Positions 1 to 6,918 of a DNA stretch of 32,228 nt are shown here, piece after piece; the first letter of the stretch is position 1, and each line of letters starts with the position of its first letter. The position numbers and the translations under genes were made by a program. The stretch comes from Calditrichota bacterium (GTDB lineage Bacteria > Electryoneota > AABM5-125-24 > Hatepunaeales > Hatepunaeaceae), in the NCBI GenBank assembly GCA_016867835.1, contig VGIQ01000020.1:1-32228 (forward strand). Direction: 5' to 3'. A model generated the notes under the pieces. It was not told the DNA's origin. It saw only the letters and a list, made by a program, of their open reading frames with translations, and searched no databases.

Positions 1-215
1 AGCAGAATTGATCTGGTTCGTTCCCTAAATTCCCACCTCCATCCAAACCACCCGGCCGATCCCCGCCTGCTCGGGGACAGGCGCTTGAACTCACTCGGGC
101 GGTTGTTGTCGCTTGCCGATCTCCTATTCGAGATTACACCTCATTCAGTCCCTTCAGTCATCTACCGTCACCCTTCCTGCACCTTTCCTGCACCCCGTAT
201 CTTATTATCCCCCAA
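1..215. other. Non-coding stretch, no gene recognised
   Basis: I see no coding region here. The only structure is a short palindrome around 59-77 (CCCCG, six bases, CGGGG) whose CCTGCT loop resembles the CTGC loop of the hairpin at 16875-16894. The stretch lies beyond the 3' side of the decayed recombinase remnant on the minus strand and may hold further decayed sequence of that element. Confidence 0.4.
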
Positions 216-401
216 TTAGATACTCATATTAAGTGTAGAAGTGTAGATGTTTTGCCACACCCCCCCTCCGCCGCAGTGGGCGCAGTAGATCAAGCCGCTG
301 AGCTGAAACTCAGAATGCACTCCGCGCCCCACGCTGCGGAGATTTGCCTGTCCATATCGTCCCATCCCGCGGCGTCGAGCCAGGCTGCACCAGTGTGCCA
401 C
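216..401 (-). pseudogene. Possible serine-recombinase zinc-ribbon remnant
   Basis: The minus-strand frame reads HSEFQLSGLIYCAHCGGG. This resembles the start of the recombinase zinc beta-ribbon of large serine recombinases, which typically read 'YLLSGLxxCGxCGG'. Only the first CxxC pair is present. The frame then runs into an unrelated tail and stops at 216, and there is no catalytic resolvase domain in front of it. Upstream on the same strand the sequence turns directly into the decayed efflux adaptor. I infer a fragment left by a deletion or rearrangement. The match is short, so the assignment is tentative. Confidence 0.35.
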
Positions 402-932
402 GATCGACGGAGCGTTGGGTAACGACCGAGCGGTAGGGGGTAGTTATCCGGGCATAGTCCAGCCTAAGGCGAGCCTGATCGAACTCGGTTTGCGCGATCT
501 CGAGCGCCGTTACGGCATTGCTGACATCTTGGTCGCTGCCATTTGCCGCTCCGCGAGTCCCTGGAGTCGCTGCAGGTCACCACGGGCTTTGGCGAGCCGG
601 GTTGCGGCCTGCTGCCGGGCCAGTGCGAGTTCGGTGGTGTCGATGAGTGCGAGCAATGCGCCTTTGGAAAGGATGTCGCCAAGGTCGGCGTGGAGTGCCG
701 CGACCCAGCCTTGAACGCGGGAATGTATCCATGTCTCGCGCATCGGCAGGATGTCGCCGGTGAACTCGAGCGACTGCATAATGCGTGCCGGACCGGGCAT
801 TTGAACCCAGACGGCTACCGTGCGGACTCCGGAGGGTCTTCGCGGTTCATCGTCCCTTCGCGCGATGCTGGCAATGCCGAAAGCAAGCGCGCCGAGAAGG
901 GCAATGGCGATCGATATGCGAACTAATGGCAA
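310..932 (-). pseudogene. Frameshifted, truncated RND efflux periplasmic adaptor (MFP/HlyD family)
   Basis: From a TTG at 932 the frame encodes a membrane anchor (ISIAIALLGALAFGIASI), then a biotinyl-lipoyl-like part (SLEFTGDILPMRETWIHSRV, DLGDILSKGALLALIDTTEL) and the start of the alpha-hairpin. It stops early near 510. The homology continues in the next frame from about 530 (DVSNAVTALEIAQTEFDQAR, then YARITTPYRSVVTQRSVDRG) to about 365, so a one-base loss near 525-530 has broken the gene. After 'GTLVQPGSTP' the sequence no longer looks like an adaptor and reaches a stop at 310. The beta-barrel and membrane-proximal domains are absent, as is any RND pump gene. Intact relatives join an inner-membrane pump to an outer-membrane channel. 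The true start is uncertain; an ATG near 982 lies in another frame. Confidence 0.65.
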
Positions 933-960
933 GGGTGGATGCGGATGCTGATTCTGATGC

Positions 961-1098
961 TACTGATAGGTGCAGTTTCATCTTGTCACGTCCCCCCGCT
1001 CTGCGGGGGGGAATATGGATCAATCCAGAATTACCCCCCCTTTATCCCCCCCCGCGAAGCAGGGGAGAGAAGACAAGAACTAACTGCACCAAGTAGTA
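961..1098. repeat. MITE-like element with inverted ends, copy 1
   Basis: The element is bounded by GGTGCAG (969) and CTGCACC (1084-1090). Inside lie two opposed C/G-tract hairpins: CCCCCCGC-TCT-GCGGGGGG near 992-1010, and a matching one with a GCGAAGC loop near 1050-1066. The right 60 bases, read in reverse complement, closely match the left 60 bases of the copy at 16649-16783. Flanking TACTGATA and AAGTAGTA are also roughly inverted. No transposase is encoded, so any mobility would have to be supplied in trans. Confidence 0.65.
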
Positions 1099-1205
1099 TC
1101 TGCATGAGAAAATAATGAAATGCCTCTATTTCATCATCCCCGTGCAGACGGGGATACAGACAGGATTGGCTTGACTGGGTTCCTGTCTTCGCGGTAACGA
1201 TGCCA
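1099..1205. repeat. Dispersed repeat adjoining the inverted-end element, copy 1
   Basis: It contains the palindrome CCCCGT-GCAG-ACGGGG (1138-1153) and then the segment GGATTGGCTTGACTGGGTTC. That segment aligns with AGATTGGCGTGACCAGTTCC at 16860-16880, in the same order after the other copy of the inverted-end element. The two loci therefore share a compound repeat of roughly 240 bases. Confidence 0.5.
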
Positions 1206-1539
1206 AATTCCGACAATTTATCAACATGATACAAACTGAAGGTGAGGCCGGCACGTGAGCTTATCGATCTGCCTGTATACTGCGTGTAATATATGCCGTT
1301 ATCCAAGGTTGCACAAGCCCAATAAATCCCTTTTACCGGTCAAGCCTATAACTACGGACTTATAGTTCCATATCCGTCTGCTTGCCGTGCACCGCCAGCG
1401 TAGGCGATGTGGTCGATGGAAATTCCTTGCCGTTAACGCTTGATTTCTGATCTTGGAAGCATTAGGTTATATGGTATGAAGCGAACATTGCAACATAGAC
1501 GGGTTTGGGGGCTCAACAATCTCACGATTCGCACGTCCT

Positions 1540-2616
1540 GTGGCGAAGCGACGATTTTTCACTACAACCCCTATTCTGACCGAACGCGACATCATCGCCC
1601 TCGCGGCACAGCTTAGGCGCCCTGCCGCGAAGCGGCTCCTTAAGGGCATCGGCGACGACTGCGCCGTTGTCCGCGGCCCCGGCAAGAGCGCGCTTCTCCT
1701 CACCACCGATGTCCTGACCGACGGCGTCCACTTCCTGAGCGCCGTCTGTCCCCCCGAATCCGTCGGCACCAAACTGCTCGCCGTCAGCCTCTCCGACATC
1801 GCTGCGATGGGAGGCGAGCCGCAGGATGCCCTCGTTGCTTTGATGCTTCCGATGGAAACTTCGAGCGAATGGATCGAGCGGTTCTATAGTGGACTTGGCG
1901 ACCTTGCTTCGAGATTCGGCGTCAACCTCGTCGGGGGCGACGTCTCGCGCCATCCCGACCGCATTTCGCTGACGCTGACGCTAACCGGCCGAATGCGTCG
2001 CGACGAAGTGCTCTACCGGTCGGGCGCCCGGCCCGGAGATCTTCTCTACGTGACCGGCACCCTCGGCGACGCCGATACCGGATTGAAGATTCTTGATAGA
2101 AGAAGGGAAGGTGGTATAGGGAACATTTCAGGTGTGACAGCAGACCGCGATTCACTCATACAGAAGTACTTGTGCCCCGAACCGCGGGTTGAGTGGGGAC
2201 AACTGCTCGCGAGGACCCGGACGGCTCACGCCGCTATCGACCTCTCGGACGGCATATCCGTCGCAGCGCGGCAAATGGCATCTGCAAGCAAGGTCAAGAT
2301 GATGATCCGGGAGGCGGCTCTTCCAATATCGGAAGCCCTGAAGACATTCTCATCGGCCGAAGGCTTCAATCCGAAACGCTGGGTGCTTGACGCGGGAGGG
2401 GACTATGAATTGCTCTTTGCAGTGCCGCCGGAAGCAACGCGTCGGGTCGAGCGTTTTCATCTCTCCCGGCCGCATCTTACCCCTGTCGTCTGCATCGGTG
2501 AAGTGCTAACCGGTGAACCGGGTTCGGTTGTCGTCGAGCATTCGGATGGTTCTACCCTGCCGCTTACCGGAGGGGGTTGGGAGCATTTTAGGAGCGGAAG
2601 TCAGATGCCAGATTGA
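1540..2616 (+). CDS. thiL: Thiamine-monophosphate kinase
   Basis: ThiL phosphorylates thiamine monophosphate to the cofactor thiamine diphosphate with ATP in the cytoplasm. The 358-aa product shows the family's nucleotide- and metal-binding motifs: GIGDDCAVV (about residue 37), TTDVLTDGVHF (about 55), GTKLLAVSLSDIAAMGG (about 75) and LVGGDVSR (about 131), and later AAIDLSDGIS and DAGGDYELLFAV. It is slightly longer than the usual ~325 aa, with an insertion after GLKILDRRREG (about 185-205). The GTG at 1540 is the only plausible start in frame after an upstream stop at 1477; no clear ribosome site precedes it. It stands alone, with a convergent acyl-CoA ligase downstream and no other thiamine gene in view. 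Confidence 0.93.
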   Translation: MAKRRFFTTTPILTERDIIALAAQLRRPAAKRLLKGIGDDCAVVRGPGKSALLLTTDVLTDGVHFLSAVCPPESVGTKLLAVSLSDIAAMGGEPQDALVALMLPMETSSEWIERFYSGLGDLASRFGVNLVGGDVSRHPDRISLTLTLTGRMRRDEVLYRSGARPGDLLYVTGTLGDADTGLKILDRRREGGIGNISGVTADRDSLIQKYLCPEPRVEWGQLLARTRTAHAAIDLSDGISVAARQMASASKVKMMIREAALPISEALKTFSSAEGFNPKRWVLDAGGDYELLFAVPPEATRRVERFHLSRPHLTPVVCIGEVLTGEPGSVVVEHSDGSTLPLTGGGWEHFRSGSQMPD

Positions 2617-2653
2617 TGCTGACCTGCATTGCATATTGCGAACCAAGACCTAC

Positions 2654-4333
2654 CTACCGTCCCTTGCCATCCGAAAACCGCCCTGTCCGATATTCCGCGA
2701 AGAGCGGTCTCAACTTGTTCCGTTGATACTTCCCGGTTGAAGTTACCGGCATTTGGTCGCCAAATATGACTACTTTAGGACATTTGGCAAAAGGAAGCGC
2801 TTGGCGGCAGGCTGCGATAATCGCCTCAGCGGTTAATGCCTGCCCGCCGTCCGGCTGGACATAGGCTCCAACTTCCTCGCCATATAGATCATGTTCAAAG
2901 CCCACCGCAATACCGGCTCGAACGCCCGGGAGCGCCATAAGCACTTCGTCGATTTCGAGCGGCGATATGTTCACCCCTCCGCGAATGATCAGTTCTTTTA
3001 ACCGCCCGGTGATGAAGTAGTAAGGCTCGCCGTCTGGTCCGGGGAGAAAGAAGCCCTCATCACCGGAACGAAACCACCCATGCTCAAACGCCGACCGGTT
3101 GGCCGGTTCGTTGTGGTAATAACCGATCATCACATTGTGGCCGCGAATGACGATCTCGCCTCGTTCGCCAGGTCTGATGGGTTTTCCATCAGGATCGTGA
3201 ATCGCCATTTCATTCACCGGCAGCGCCGGGCCAATAGCCGGATAGCCGTGCTGCGAGAGCCATAAGCGGCGATCGGTGGTAGGCAGGTCAACCGGAAGGC
3301 AGCACGAGTAGCATGTCGTCTCCGAGAGGCCATAGCCGTGAGCAATGGGAATGTGGTAGCGCATTTCGAATCGCATCGCCAGATCGACCGTCAGCGGCCC
3401 GGCGCCGCAAATAATGTGGTGAAGTTTCAGGTCCAGGCCGTCGGTCGAGGCATCTGCTTCAAGGAGAAATGCGAGCAGTGTCGGGACGACTGAGACCACC
3501 TCGACGCCCTCGGCGGCCAAACGAGGGAAGAAATGGTGCACTGAAAAGCGTTCGTTTAGCACAAACGAAGATCCCGCGACGAGCGGCGTTACCATCGTTA
3601 CAATAGTCCCGTTGACATGGTGAATCGGCAGAACGCACATCATTCGGGTGTTGGAGGTGATGCGATGATGACTGGCAAGCGCGAAACCATCGACGAGCAA
3701 ATTGTACTGGTCGAGCAGGACGCCTTTCGGGTTGCCGGTGGTGCCTGAGGTATAGACAATGAGGGCTTCGGTGTCGGGAAAGGGTAGGTCGGCATCATTC
3801 GGGAAGTAGCCTTCGGCGGACTCATCTACAGGCTCGACTTGGAGTGGGATGGAGATCGGATCATCGCCGCCGCTTAGAATGGAGCGCAACTTGTCGAGCA
3901 ATTCCGGGCGGGTGAAGATCGATTTCGCCTCAGAATTACGAATGATGTAGCGGAGGTGGGCTTCGTCTTCGCTGACCGAGAGAGGAACGACTGTCGCGCC
4001 GTAGGCCCAGCAAGCAAAGTAGATTAGTGCGGTCTCAGGGAAGTTGCCGGAATAAGTCGCGACCCGGTCACCCGGGCGGATTCCGAGCCGTGCCAATAGA
4101 GTTGCCCGGCCGATAACGCGTCGGTGAAAGTCGTGGTAGGTCAACTCTCCCCGGGTTCCGTCACGATTATACCAGATCATGAAGGCTTTGGACGGCGTTT
4201 CCGCGGCGCGCCGGGAGAGCAGTTCCCCGACCGAGCGGTAGGGCAGCAGCGGTTCCGACCGCGGCCGGCCGGTCAGGTCACGAGCGTGAGCGATCCTGTC
4301 TATGAGGTCAGGGGGTAGAGGAGAATTGCTCAC
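2654..4333 (-). CDS. Acyl-CoA synthetase, AMP-forming (class I adenylate-forming ligase)
   Basis: A cytoplasmic enzyme expected to activate a carboxylic acid as acyl-AMP and transfer it to CoA; the substrate cannot be read from sequence. All core motifs of the family are present in order: P-loop YTSGTTGNPKG, HGYGLSETT, GWFRSGDEGF, the hinge GRLKELIIRGGVNISPLEI, and the C-terminal lysine motif PVTSTGKYQRNKLR. The catalytic lysine is therefore intact. I chose GTG at 4333, 20 bases after the stop of the HMA gene, giving 559 aa. A TTG at 4393 would overlap that gene and add residues that do not look like the family. It is the last gene of the minus-strand run beginning at 6199. Long- or medium-chain fatty acids are the likeliest substrates, but this is inference. 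Confidence 0.88.
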   Translation of the reverse strand: MSNSPLPPDLIDRIAHARDLTGRPRSEPLLPYRSVGELLSRRAAETPSKAFMIWYNRDGTRGELTYHDFHRRVIGRATLLARLGIRPGDRVATYSGNFPETALIYFACWAYGATVVPLSVSEDEAHLRYIIRNSEAKSIFTRPELLDKLRSILSGGDDPISIPLQVEPVDESAEGYFPNDADLPFPDTEALIVYTSGTTGNPKGVLLDQYNLLVDGFALASHHRITSNTRMMCVLPIHHVNGTIVTMVTPLVAGSSFVLNERFSVHHFFPRLAAEGVEVVSVVPTLLAFLLEADASTDGLDLKLHHIICGAGPLTVDLAMRFEMRYHIPIAHGYGLSETTCYSCCLPVDLPTTDRRLWLSQHGYPAIGPALPVNEMAIHDPDGKPIRPGERGEIVIRGHNVMIGYYHNEPANRSAFEHGWFRSGDEGFFLPGPDGEPYYFITGRLKELIIRGGVNISPLEIDEVLMALPGVRAGIAVGFEHDLYGEEVGAYVQPDGGQALTAEAIIAACRQALPFAKCPKVVIFGDQMPVTSTGKYQRNKLRPLFAEYRTGRFSDGKGR

Positions 4334-4352
4334 TGGGTTGACTGCAACTTGC

Positions 4353-4574
4353 TTAGCCTTGATTGCCTGCAAACATATACCCGGCGCTTTCAACAGCCTT
4401 GCGAACGGCGTCGGGATCGAGGGGTTGATCCGAGGCGACTTCGACTTTGCTAGCCATTGCGTCGGCTTTCGCCGAGACGACGCCCGGCAGGCGTTTGATG
4501 GCGTTTTCGACCGACCGCTCGCAGCCGTGGCAGTGCATCCCGAGGACGTTCAGGTGCGATGTTAAGGTGGTCAT
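4353..4574 (-). CDS. HMA-domain heavy-metal (copper) chaperone
   Basis: A 73-aa single-domain ferredoxin-fold protein with the metal-binding motif GMHCHGC (MxCxxC) near residue 13, followed by the typical ENAIKRLPGV helix and a C-terminal AVESAGY. Such CopZ-type proteins carry Cu(I) or a similar soft metal ion to P-type ATPases or target proteins in the cytoplasm. The ATG at 4574 is preceded by GAGGA at a spacing of nine bases, which fixes the start; longer upstream reading is a shadow of the next gene. No copper ATPase or regulator is visible, so its partner may lie elsewhere. A role in metal homeostasis beside Fe-S assembly is suggested by its neighbours. Confidence 0.85.
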   Translation of the reverse strand: MTTLTSHLNVLGMHCHGCERSVENAIKRLPGVVSAKADAMASKVEVASDQPLDPDAVRKAVESAGYMFAGNQG

Positions 4575-4603
4575 ACGGTTGAATCCTCTATGTTTCCGTT
4601 GGA

Positions 4604-4900
4604 TTATGGGCTGCGCTTCCAGACCACGATCGGGTCGCAGTCTTCGCCGTAGAGCACCGCTGCGGCTACCGGAGTCAGATGGGCGAGCAAGAGCATCCAG
4701 GCCCAGGGCGGAATTGCCGGGCCCTTGCCGCAGCCCTTGACGAGCACCCGTTTGCCGGAGAAGCGCGACCAATCTTCCTGCCGCAGTGCGGCCCGGAACG
4801 GCGTCTCGCGAAAGAGGTCGCCTTCGATAAAGGCGCGGATGTCGATCGGTTCAAAGAGCCCCGCCGATTTGGGGCGCGGTTTGGTTGAGGTTAGCGCCAC
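4604..4900 (-). CDS. Short DUF2480-like protein
   Basis: A 98-aa protein resembling DUF2480 of Bacteroidetes: FEPIDIRAFIEGDLFRETPF, then WSRFSGKRVLVKGCGKGPAI, then AWMLLLAHLTPVAAAVLYGE and a basic KR end. Members I recall are about 165 aa with two related halves; this one matches a single compact unit best aligned to the C-terminal half. One cysteine sits in KGCGKGP and another in YGEDCD. The function of the family is unknown; it is often found beside SUF Fe-S assembly genes, which fits the A-type carrier four genes upstream. The GTG start at 4900 overlaps the upstream gene by about 50 bases, so a later start is possible though none is obvious. Confidence 0.62.
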   Translation of the reverse strand: MALTSTKPRPKSAGLFEPIDIRAFIEGDLFRETPFRAALRQEDWSRFSGKRVLVKGCGKGPAIPPWAWMLLLAHLTPVAAAVLYGEDCDPIVVWKRSP

Positions 4901-5249
4901 GTTCCTTGCTTATACGATACTTGTAATCGTCCAGACGTTCGATCAAGATCGCGTCGCCCGGCTTTAGGTTGGCTTGGACGACCCACTTTCCAGTGCCACG
5001 ACTGCGAGAACTGTTGCGAAAAGTCTTCTGGTCGGCGACGATGTCGGTTGTGAAAGTCCAGCCCTGGTCGGTCTCGATGGTTAGTTTGCGGACCGGCGGC
5101 GATCCCGGCAGTGGTCGGCCGGTCGAAGGTGGGCCGATGACTTCGGCCGGAAAGAAGTCGAGCAGACCGAAGAGGGGAATCTGCCGCTCGAGGAACCAGA
5201 GGTTGCGTTCGGTTACGGGTATGCGGCGAAATTTTGGATCGTCAACCAC
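4851..5249 (-). CDS. Hypothetical protein, no family recognised
   Basis: A 132-aa soluble protein from a GTG at 5249 (VVDDPKFRRIPVTERN). It has no signal peptide, membrane span or cysteine. The C-terminal half reads as a small beta-rich fold: KLTIETDQGWTFTTDIVADQ, then GTGKWVVQANLKPGDAILIE and YKYRISKE. The 'W...L..GD.I.IER' spacing is reminiscent of small beta-barrel DNA-binding folds such as B3, but this is only a resemblance. It lies between bacilliredoxin and the DUF2480-like gene on the same strand, overlaps the latter by about 50 bases and so is probably co-translated with it. It could be a redox-operon accessory or a regulator. Confidence 0.55.
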   Translation of the reverse strand: MVDDPKFRRIPVTERNLWFLERQIPLFGLLDFFPAEVIGPPSTGRPLPGSPPVRKLTIETDQGWTFTTDIVADQKTFRNSSRSRGTGKWVVQANLKPGDAILIERLDDYKYRISKERGANLNQTAPQIGGAL

Positions 5250-5292
5250 GGTTCTGAAATCGCGCCCGGAGGTTGGGTATCATCTCCAGCCC

Positions 5293-5321
5293 AAAGGGGT
5301 GGCTGAAAGTCACCCTCCAAG
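5293..5321. repeat. Palindromic repeat at the 3' end of the bacilliredoxin gene
   Basis: The stem GGGTGGCT (5297-5304), loop GAA and AGTCACCC (5308-5315) is followed by TCCAAG. It ends seven bases beyond the stop codon of the minus-strand bacilliredoxin gene. The CCTCCAAG tail is shared with copies at 7454, 15309 and 16537, while the stem bases differ yet still pair. Confidence 0.55.
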
Positions 5322-5327
5322 ACTGAC

Positions 5328-5882
5328 TCAGCCCCTGTAAAGCGGTATCTTACTCCCGCAATACTTCACCATTTCGAGTCCCGCGAAAACCTCGGGGGGG
5401 ATCGAAGGACCCGGTTTGGCGCAGTGCTGGCCGAAGGCTCCCCGTAGAGAGAGGGCAATGTCATCGGCGGACATCTGCTCGATATCCCTTCGCTCGAGGA
5501 TGTGCACCAGTTGCGGTCCTTTGAAGAGGGCCATTGCCGGTGAGGAGGGCGGGTAGCCGGTGAGGTAGTCGCGCACGCGCTGGACTGCGGCTTTCTCCAT
5601 ACCGGCAAAGACCGTCAACAGGCGGTCGGGAATCACCCGGTGCTGGAGACCCAGAGCGGCGCCGGGACGGGCATTTCCGGCAGCGCAGCCGCATACCGAA
5701 TTGACGACCACCAACGTCGTCGTTGGGTTGCCGGACGGCAGCGTGAGTGCAGCGTCAACCTCCTCCGGGGTCAGCAGTTCCCGAAACCCGACGGCGATAA
5801 GTTCCTCGCGGAGCGGCCGGACAGCATCCGGTTCGTAGGTCGGCCGGCTGTCGAGAAGCGAGAGTGGGACCGGCCGGGTCAT
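5328..5882 (-). CDS. Bacilliredoxin, BrxA/BrxB (YphP/YqiW) family
   Basis: Bacilliredoxins are thioredoxin-fold proteins that remove low-molecular-weight thiol adducts from cytoplasmic protein cysteines. The family signature VVNSVCGCAAGNARP (CGC active site, about residue 68) is present, as are VRPLREELIAVGF, TPEEVDAAL, TVFAGMEKAAVQ and YPPSSPAMALFKGPQLVHIL. The 184-aa product is longer than the usual ~145 aa, with an extended N terminus and a C-terminal tail. I chose ATG at 5882 because it overlaps the TGA of the Fe-S carrier gene (ATGA), a classic sign of translational coupling. Whether this organism makes bacillithiol is not visible here; the partner thiol could be different. Confidence 0.9.
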   Translation of the reverse strand: MTRPVPLSLLDSRPTYEPDAVRPLREELIAVGFRELLTPEEVDAALTLPSGNPTTTLVVVNSVCGCAAGNARPGAALGLQHRVIPDRLLTVFAGMEKAAVQRVRDYLTGYPPSSPAMALFKGPQLVHILERRDIEQMSADDIALSLRGAFGQHCAKPGPSIPPEVFAGLEMVKYCGSKIPLYRG

Positions 5883-6199
5883 CCGCAGAACGACTTGCCG
5901 CAACCACAGGTGCGGGCGGCGTTGGGATTGTGAAACGTGAAGCCCGAGTTCATCAGGTCGTTCGAGAAGTCAAGCGTCGAACCGGTCAGATAGGGCAGGC
6001 TCTGGCGATCGACGAGCACTTTGATGCCGCCGAACTCATAGACTTCGTCTTCGGTCTGGATGGTGTCGTCGAGCGCGAGATAGTATTCGAGGCCGCTGCA
6101 ACCGCCGCCCTGAACGCCGATACGGAGATGGGGAGCGTCCTTCTGCTCCTCGACAAGGGTGCGGACCTGGCGAACGGCCGATTCGGTAACGGTTATCAT
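5879..6199 (-). CDS. A-type iron-sulfur carrier protein (HesB/IscA/ErpA family)
   Basis: A 106-aa protein that carries Fe-S clusters from a scaffold to apo-enzymes. All three cluster-ligating cysteines are present: one in GGGCSGLEY and two in the terminal TCGCGKSF. The start is ATG at 6199, preceded by AGGAA at a spacing of nine bases; upstream in-frame sequence is not family-like. It is the first gene of the minus-strand run to 2654 and is followed by bacilliredoxin with a four-base ATGA overlap. Because the operon also holds a DUF2480-like protein and a metal chaperone, a joint role in thiol or metal-cofactor maintenance is a reasonable inference. ErpA and SufA cannot be told apart here. 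Confidence 0.92.
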   Translation of the reverse strand: MITVTESAVRQVRTLVEEQKDAPHLRIGVQGGGCSGLEYYLALDDTIQTEDEVYEFGGIKVLVDRQSLPYLTGSTLDFSNDLMNSGFTFHNPNAARTCGCGKSFCG

Positions 6200-6347
6200 T
6201 CCGGTTGATTCCTGTTGTCGTTGATGAGGGTTATGCCCTCGGGGTAATCGTTCATAATATACGATACCTTCCGGCGTTTGTAGGTATCTGGATTTGTTGG
6301 ACGGCAGAGACATAGAAATGGCTCACAAGTCGGGAAGAGACAGCGCC

Positions 6348-6380
6348 TTCACCTTGCCATAGGTAAGGTGAAATGCTAAC
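6348..6380 (+). promoter_or_regulatory. Hairpin that encloses the putative coaD ribosome-binding site
   Basis: TTCACCTTGCC (6348-6358), loop ATA, GGTAAGGTGAA (6362-6372) form an 11-bp stem with one G-T pair. The 3' arm holds AAGGTG, the best Shine-Dalgarno candidate for the TTG at 6381. If the hairpin forms in mRNA it would hide the ribosome site. The same palindrome could instead be a repressor operator between the divergent Fe-S carrier and coaD genes. Confidence 0.5.
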
Positions 6381-6917
6381 TTGAGTAGAAACGGCATCCA
6401 CCTTCTATCAAAGGGGCTAACAATAGACCTTCACAAGACCGCCATCTATCCCGGCACGTTCGACCCGATCACCAACGGACACATCGACATCATCCGCCGG
6501 GCATCAGCCATCTTCAGCCGGGTAATCGTTACGCTTGCGGTCAATTCATCCAAGGCGACGCTCTTCACTACTGAGGAACGGCTGGCGATGCTGCGCGAAG
6601 CGACCGCCGGCCTGGCCAATGTCGAGGTGGCGAAGTTCAGCGGATTGGTGGTCGAATTCGCCCGCCAGGTCGGCGCGACGGTGATGGTTCGCGGCTTGCG
6701 GGCGGTGAGCGACTTCGAGTATGAATTTCAGATGGCACTTATGAACCGCAAGCAGGAGCATTCGCTCGATACGGTATTCCTGATGCCGGACGAGAAATAT
6801 ACCTACCTATCTTCATCTATCGTTCGCGAGATAGCCCGCCACGGCGGGACGATCGAGTGCTTTGTCCCGAAGTTTGTTGAGGATCGGTTGAAGGCGAAGT
6901 CTCAGAACGGTCAGTGA
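6381..6917 (+). CDS. coaD: Phosphopantetheine adenylyltransferase
   Basis: CoaD joins ATP and 4'-phosphopantetheine to form dephospho-CoA, the penultimate step of CoA synthesis. Key motifs are the nucleotidyltransferase signature [33 protein letters not shown] and [17 protein letters not shown]. The family normally begins just before KTAIYPG, yet here no ATG or GTG lies near it. The TTG at 6381 with AAGGTG upstream gives an 18-residue extension (178 aa in total). Alternatively AAAGGGG stands six bases before an ATA at 6423, which would give a normal length but a very rare start. The next gene begins one base after this stop, so the two are probably co-translated. Confidence 0.93.
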   Translation: MSRNGIHLLSKGLTIDLHKTAIYPGTFDPITNGHIDIIRRASAIFSRVIVTLAVNSSKATLFTTEERLAMLREATAGLANVEVAKFSGLVVEFARQVGATVMVRGLRAVSDFEYEFQMALMNRKQEHSLDTVFLMPDEKYTYLSSSIVREIARHGGTIECFVPKFVEDRLKAKSQNGQ

Positions 6918-6918
6918 T

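Larger units (their letters stand above)
933..1539. other. Repeat-rich intergenic region upstream of thiL
   Basis: About 600 bases without a supportable gene. It contains the GC-rich element with inverted ends (961-1098) and an adjoining repeat (1099-1205). From 1206 to 1539 I see AT-richer sequence with no convincing promoter match and no recognisable coding remnant. Confidence 0.6.

Noticed and set aside
985-1066. G/C tracts as a G-quadruplex regulator
   Set aside because: The tracts pair with each other as hairpins inside a repeat with inverted ends, which explains them without a quadruplex.
1380-1460. Minus-strand words such as GISIDHIAYAGG suggesting an HNH nuclease remnant
   Set aside because: Too short, without the flanking His and Asn pattern, and not continued in any frame.
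4353-4772. Longer version of the HMA protein with a 66-residue N-terminal extension
   Set aside because: The extension overlaps the DUF2480-like gene in another frame, is not family-like, and a good GAGGA site precedes the internal ATG at 4574.
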